Position numbers and translations under genes: made by a program
Source: Desulfobulbaceae bacterium UBA2213
Lineage (GTDB): Bacteria; Desulfobacterota; Desulfobulbia; Desulfobulbales; Desulfocapsaceae
Reading direction: 5' to 3'
NCBI GenBank assembly: GCA_002327225.1
Contig: DCUN01000012.1
Coordinates: forward strand, 1 to 7,631
Length of the DNA: 7,631 nucleotides
Shown here: positions 6,115 through 7,631 of the stretch, piece by piece
Numbering within the stretch: position 1 is the stretch's first letter
Layout: the number at the start of each line of letters is the position of its first letter
The notes under the pieces: generated by a model
Told to the model about the DNA's origin: nothing
The model's database searches: none
Seen by the model: the letters and a program-made list of their open reading frames with translations, nothing else

Positions 6115-7631
6115 TTGTCCTCACCACTTACTCCCATATCTCCGTTCTCTCTTCTTTTCTTTCTGTTCACATCCCTACCGCTTTTTCTCTTGCTCTTTGT
6201 CGCTCCCGCGGCAGCCAGCGTTCCAAATTACGAACTTTCCATCTCCTTTCAACCTGAAAAACAGACTATGAGCGGCACCGCCCATATCTCCCTGCCTGCA
6301 GGCCAGGAACTGACCTTATCTCTGGCTGAACTGTCAATTACCGGCATCGTGCTCAGCAAGAAGGGGCAGGAAACCATTCCCGTGCGCACCCCGAAACAAG
6401 GCTCCCTTCATTTCCCTGTCACTGATGACGTGCTGGAAATTTTTATCTCCTACACCAAACAGATCCCAGATAACTTCTCAGACAACATGATCAGTGATCA
6501 GGGGATCGTTCTGACTAGCATGTGGCACCCGATTCCAGACAGGAACATGCTGTTCAAACTCACGGCTGTCGTGCCCAAAGGCTTCAACGCGATAGCAGAA
6601 TCAGACACCCTGGCCTATACAACCCTGGGCAGACAACATTCTTTTTCATTCTCACAGCCGGTACAAAACATTCATTTTGCCGCCGGCCCCTACATCATAA
6701 AAACGCTCAAGGTACGGGAGCAGCTCCTGGTCTCCACCTGGTTTTTCAAAGAAGACATCTCCTTAAGCGACGAATATCTAGAAGCCGCCGCCCGGTATAT
6801 CAAACGCTACGAACAGGAAATCGGCGCCTTTCCTTACAATCACTATGCCATTGTTGCCAACCGGCTGCCAAGCGGATTCGGGATGCCCACCTTTACCCTG
6901 CTGGGCCAGCAGGTTCTCCGGCTGCCTTTTATCAAGGACACCTCACTGGGCCACGAGATCCTTCACTCCTGGTTTGGCAATAGCATCAATGTTCGTCCGG
7001 GTTCAGGTAACTGGTGCGAGGGGTTAACCAGCTATCTTGGCGACTACGCCTATGACGAAGACAAAGGACAGGGGGCGGCCCACCGTAAGGAATCCATCAT
7101 CAACTATCTGAGCTATGCCTCCCATCAAACAGCGATCCCCTTGGGTGAGTTCAGCTCCGCAAGCCATAATCAGGCCATGGCCAAGGCAATACGAGCTGTT
7201 GGCTACAACCGGGGAGCAATGCTCTTTCACGAACTAAAAGGGCTCCTGGGCCCTGAATTGTTTGCGAAGGGACTGCGTCAGTTTTACCAGAATCATCGTG
7301 GTCTTGATGCCTCATGGGATGAGATCAAGGCAAGTTTTGAGCAGGTTTCACAACAGGATCTGCAGGCCTTTTTCCAGGAGAGACTTAACCGGCCGGACAT
7401 CCCGAATCTTTCCATTTCCAATATCCAGACAGACACCCGTCACGCTCAGACCTTGCTCACTTTTACCGTGGAACAACACAGTGAAAAACCATTTACCCTG
7501 AACCTGCCCATACTGGTCAAGACTCCGCAAGGTGAACAGAGTTTTTCACGCACCATCTCCCAGGCACAGACAACGATTGAATTGAAAGTGAGCACTCTAC
7601 CCACAGAATTGATCATCGATCCCGATCACGA
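6115..7631 (+). CDS. Secreted M1-family-like zinc metallopeptidase (partial, runs off right edge)
   Basis: The frame is open from TTG 6115 to the right edge (505 full codons, no stop), so the C-terminus is missing. Residues 1-35 form a signal peptide with a long hydrophobic core (FSLLFFLFTSLPLFLLLFV) and an APAAAS cleavage region, but unusually no Lys or Arg in the n-region. A beta-rich N-terminal domain runs to about residue 200. The catalytic domain has the zinc motif HEILHSWFGN (His280, Glu281, His284) and a third ligand Glu302 in NWCEGLTSYL. The M1 catalytic Tyr is probably Tyr364 in GYNRGAMLFHEL. The classical GxMEN exopeptidase motif is absent; NRLPSGFGMPTFTLLG (Gly254-Pro258 in its centre) occupies that place. 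The spacing His284 to Glu302 is 17 residues rather than the usual 18. It therefore belongs to a divergent M1 subgroup, probably periplasmic or exported. Peptidase activity is likely, but aminopeptidase specificity is doubtful. Confidence 0.88.
   Translation, partial: MSSPLTPISPFSLLFFLFTSLPLFLLLFVAPAAASVPNYELSISFQPEKQTMSGTAHISLPAGQELTLSLAELSITGIVLSKKGQETIPVRTPKQGSLHFPVTDDVLEIFISYTKQIPDNFSDNMISDQGIVLTSMWHPIPDRNMLFKLTAVVPKGFNAIAESDTLAYTTLGRQHSFSFSQPVQNIHFAAGPYIIKTLKVREQLLVSTWFFKEDISLSDEYLEAAARYIKRYEQEIGAFPYNHYAIVANRLPSGFGMPTFTLLGQQVLRLPFIKDTSLGHEILHSWFGNSINVRPGSGNWCEGLTSYLGDYAYDEDKGQGAAHRKESIINYLSYASHQTAIPLGEFSSASHNQAMAKAIRAVGYNRGAMLFHELKGLLGPELFAKGLRQFYQNHRGLDASWDEIKASFEQVSQQDLQAFFQERLNRPDIPNLSISNIQTDTRHAQTLLTFTVEQHSEKPFTLNLPILVKTPQGEQSFSRTISQAQTTIELKVSTLPTELIIDPDH

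Noticed and set aside
6522..6983. 153-codon plus-strand frame inside the peptidase gene
   Set aside because: It is out of frame with the M1-like catalytic motifs, which are continuous in the frame starting at 6115.

Overview
The window looks like chromosomal DNA of a Gram-negative bacterium. Three things point that way: a type I secretion ABC transporter followed by its membrane-fusion protein, a very large calcium-binding-type surface protein read divergently from them, and a secreted M1-type metallopeptidase with a classical signal peptide. The peptidase style (HEILH followed by NWCEGL) and the general composition remind me of Desulfobacterota or Desulfuromonadales. That is an impression from memory, not a measured result.

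Layout. Positions 1-1890 (minus strand) hold the first 630 residues of an open-ended protein that runs off the left edge. It has no signal peptide. It starts with a small N-terminal domain resembling the BapA-prefix type, continues with a 41-residue tandem repeat, and then enters an array of Calx-beta-like domains, of which three are visible. Positions 1891-2232 are a divergent intergenic region with a good match to a sigma-54 (-24/-12) promoter facing right. Positions 2233-4410 and 4417-5802 encode a LapB/LssB-type ABC exporter and a LapC/HlyD-type adaptor, 6 bp apart and clearly one operon. Positions 5803-6114 appear non-coding. From 6115 to the right edge lies a secreted M1-like metallopeptidase that begins at a TTG codon with an excellent Shine-Dalgarno sequence.

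How the genes work together. The ABC exporter and adaptor should form the inner-membrane part of a type I secretion channel. The divergent multi-domain protein is the obvious substrate, and is probably a biofilm or attachment adhesin. The outer-membrane TolC/LapE partner and any LapD/LapG-type release system are not in the window. The adhesin N-terminus shows no recognisable LapG cleavage motif, so retention on the cell surface probably works differently from the Pseudomonas Lap system. The peptidase is probably a separate transcription unit; a role in adhesin biology is possible only by proximity.

The most interesting points are the 41-residue FG-L-GG-V-KL repeat in the adhesin, the composition break between its N-terminal part and its Calx-beta array, the sigma-54-like promoter in front of the exporter operon, and the modified active-site context of the M1-like peptidase.
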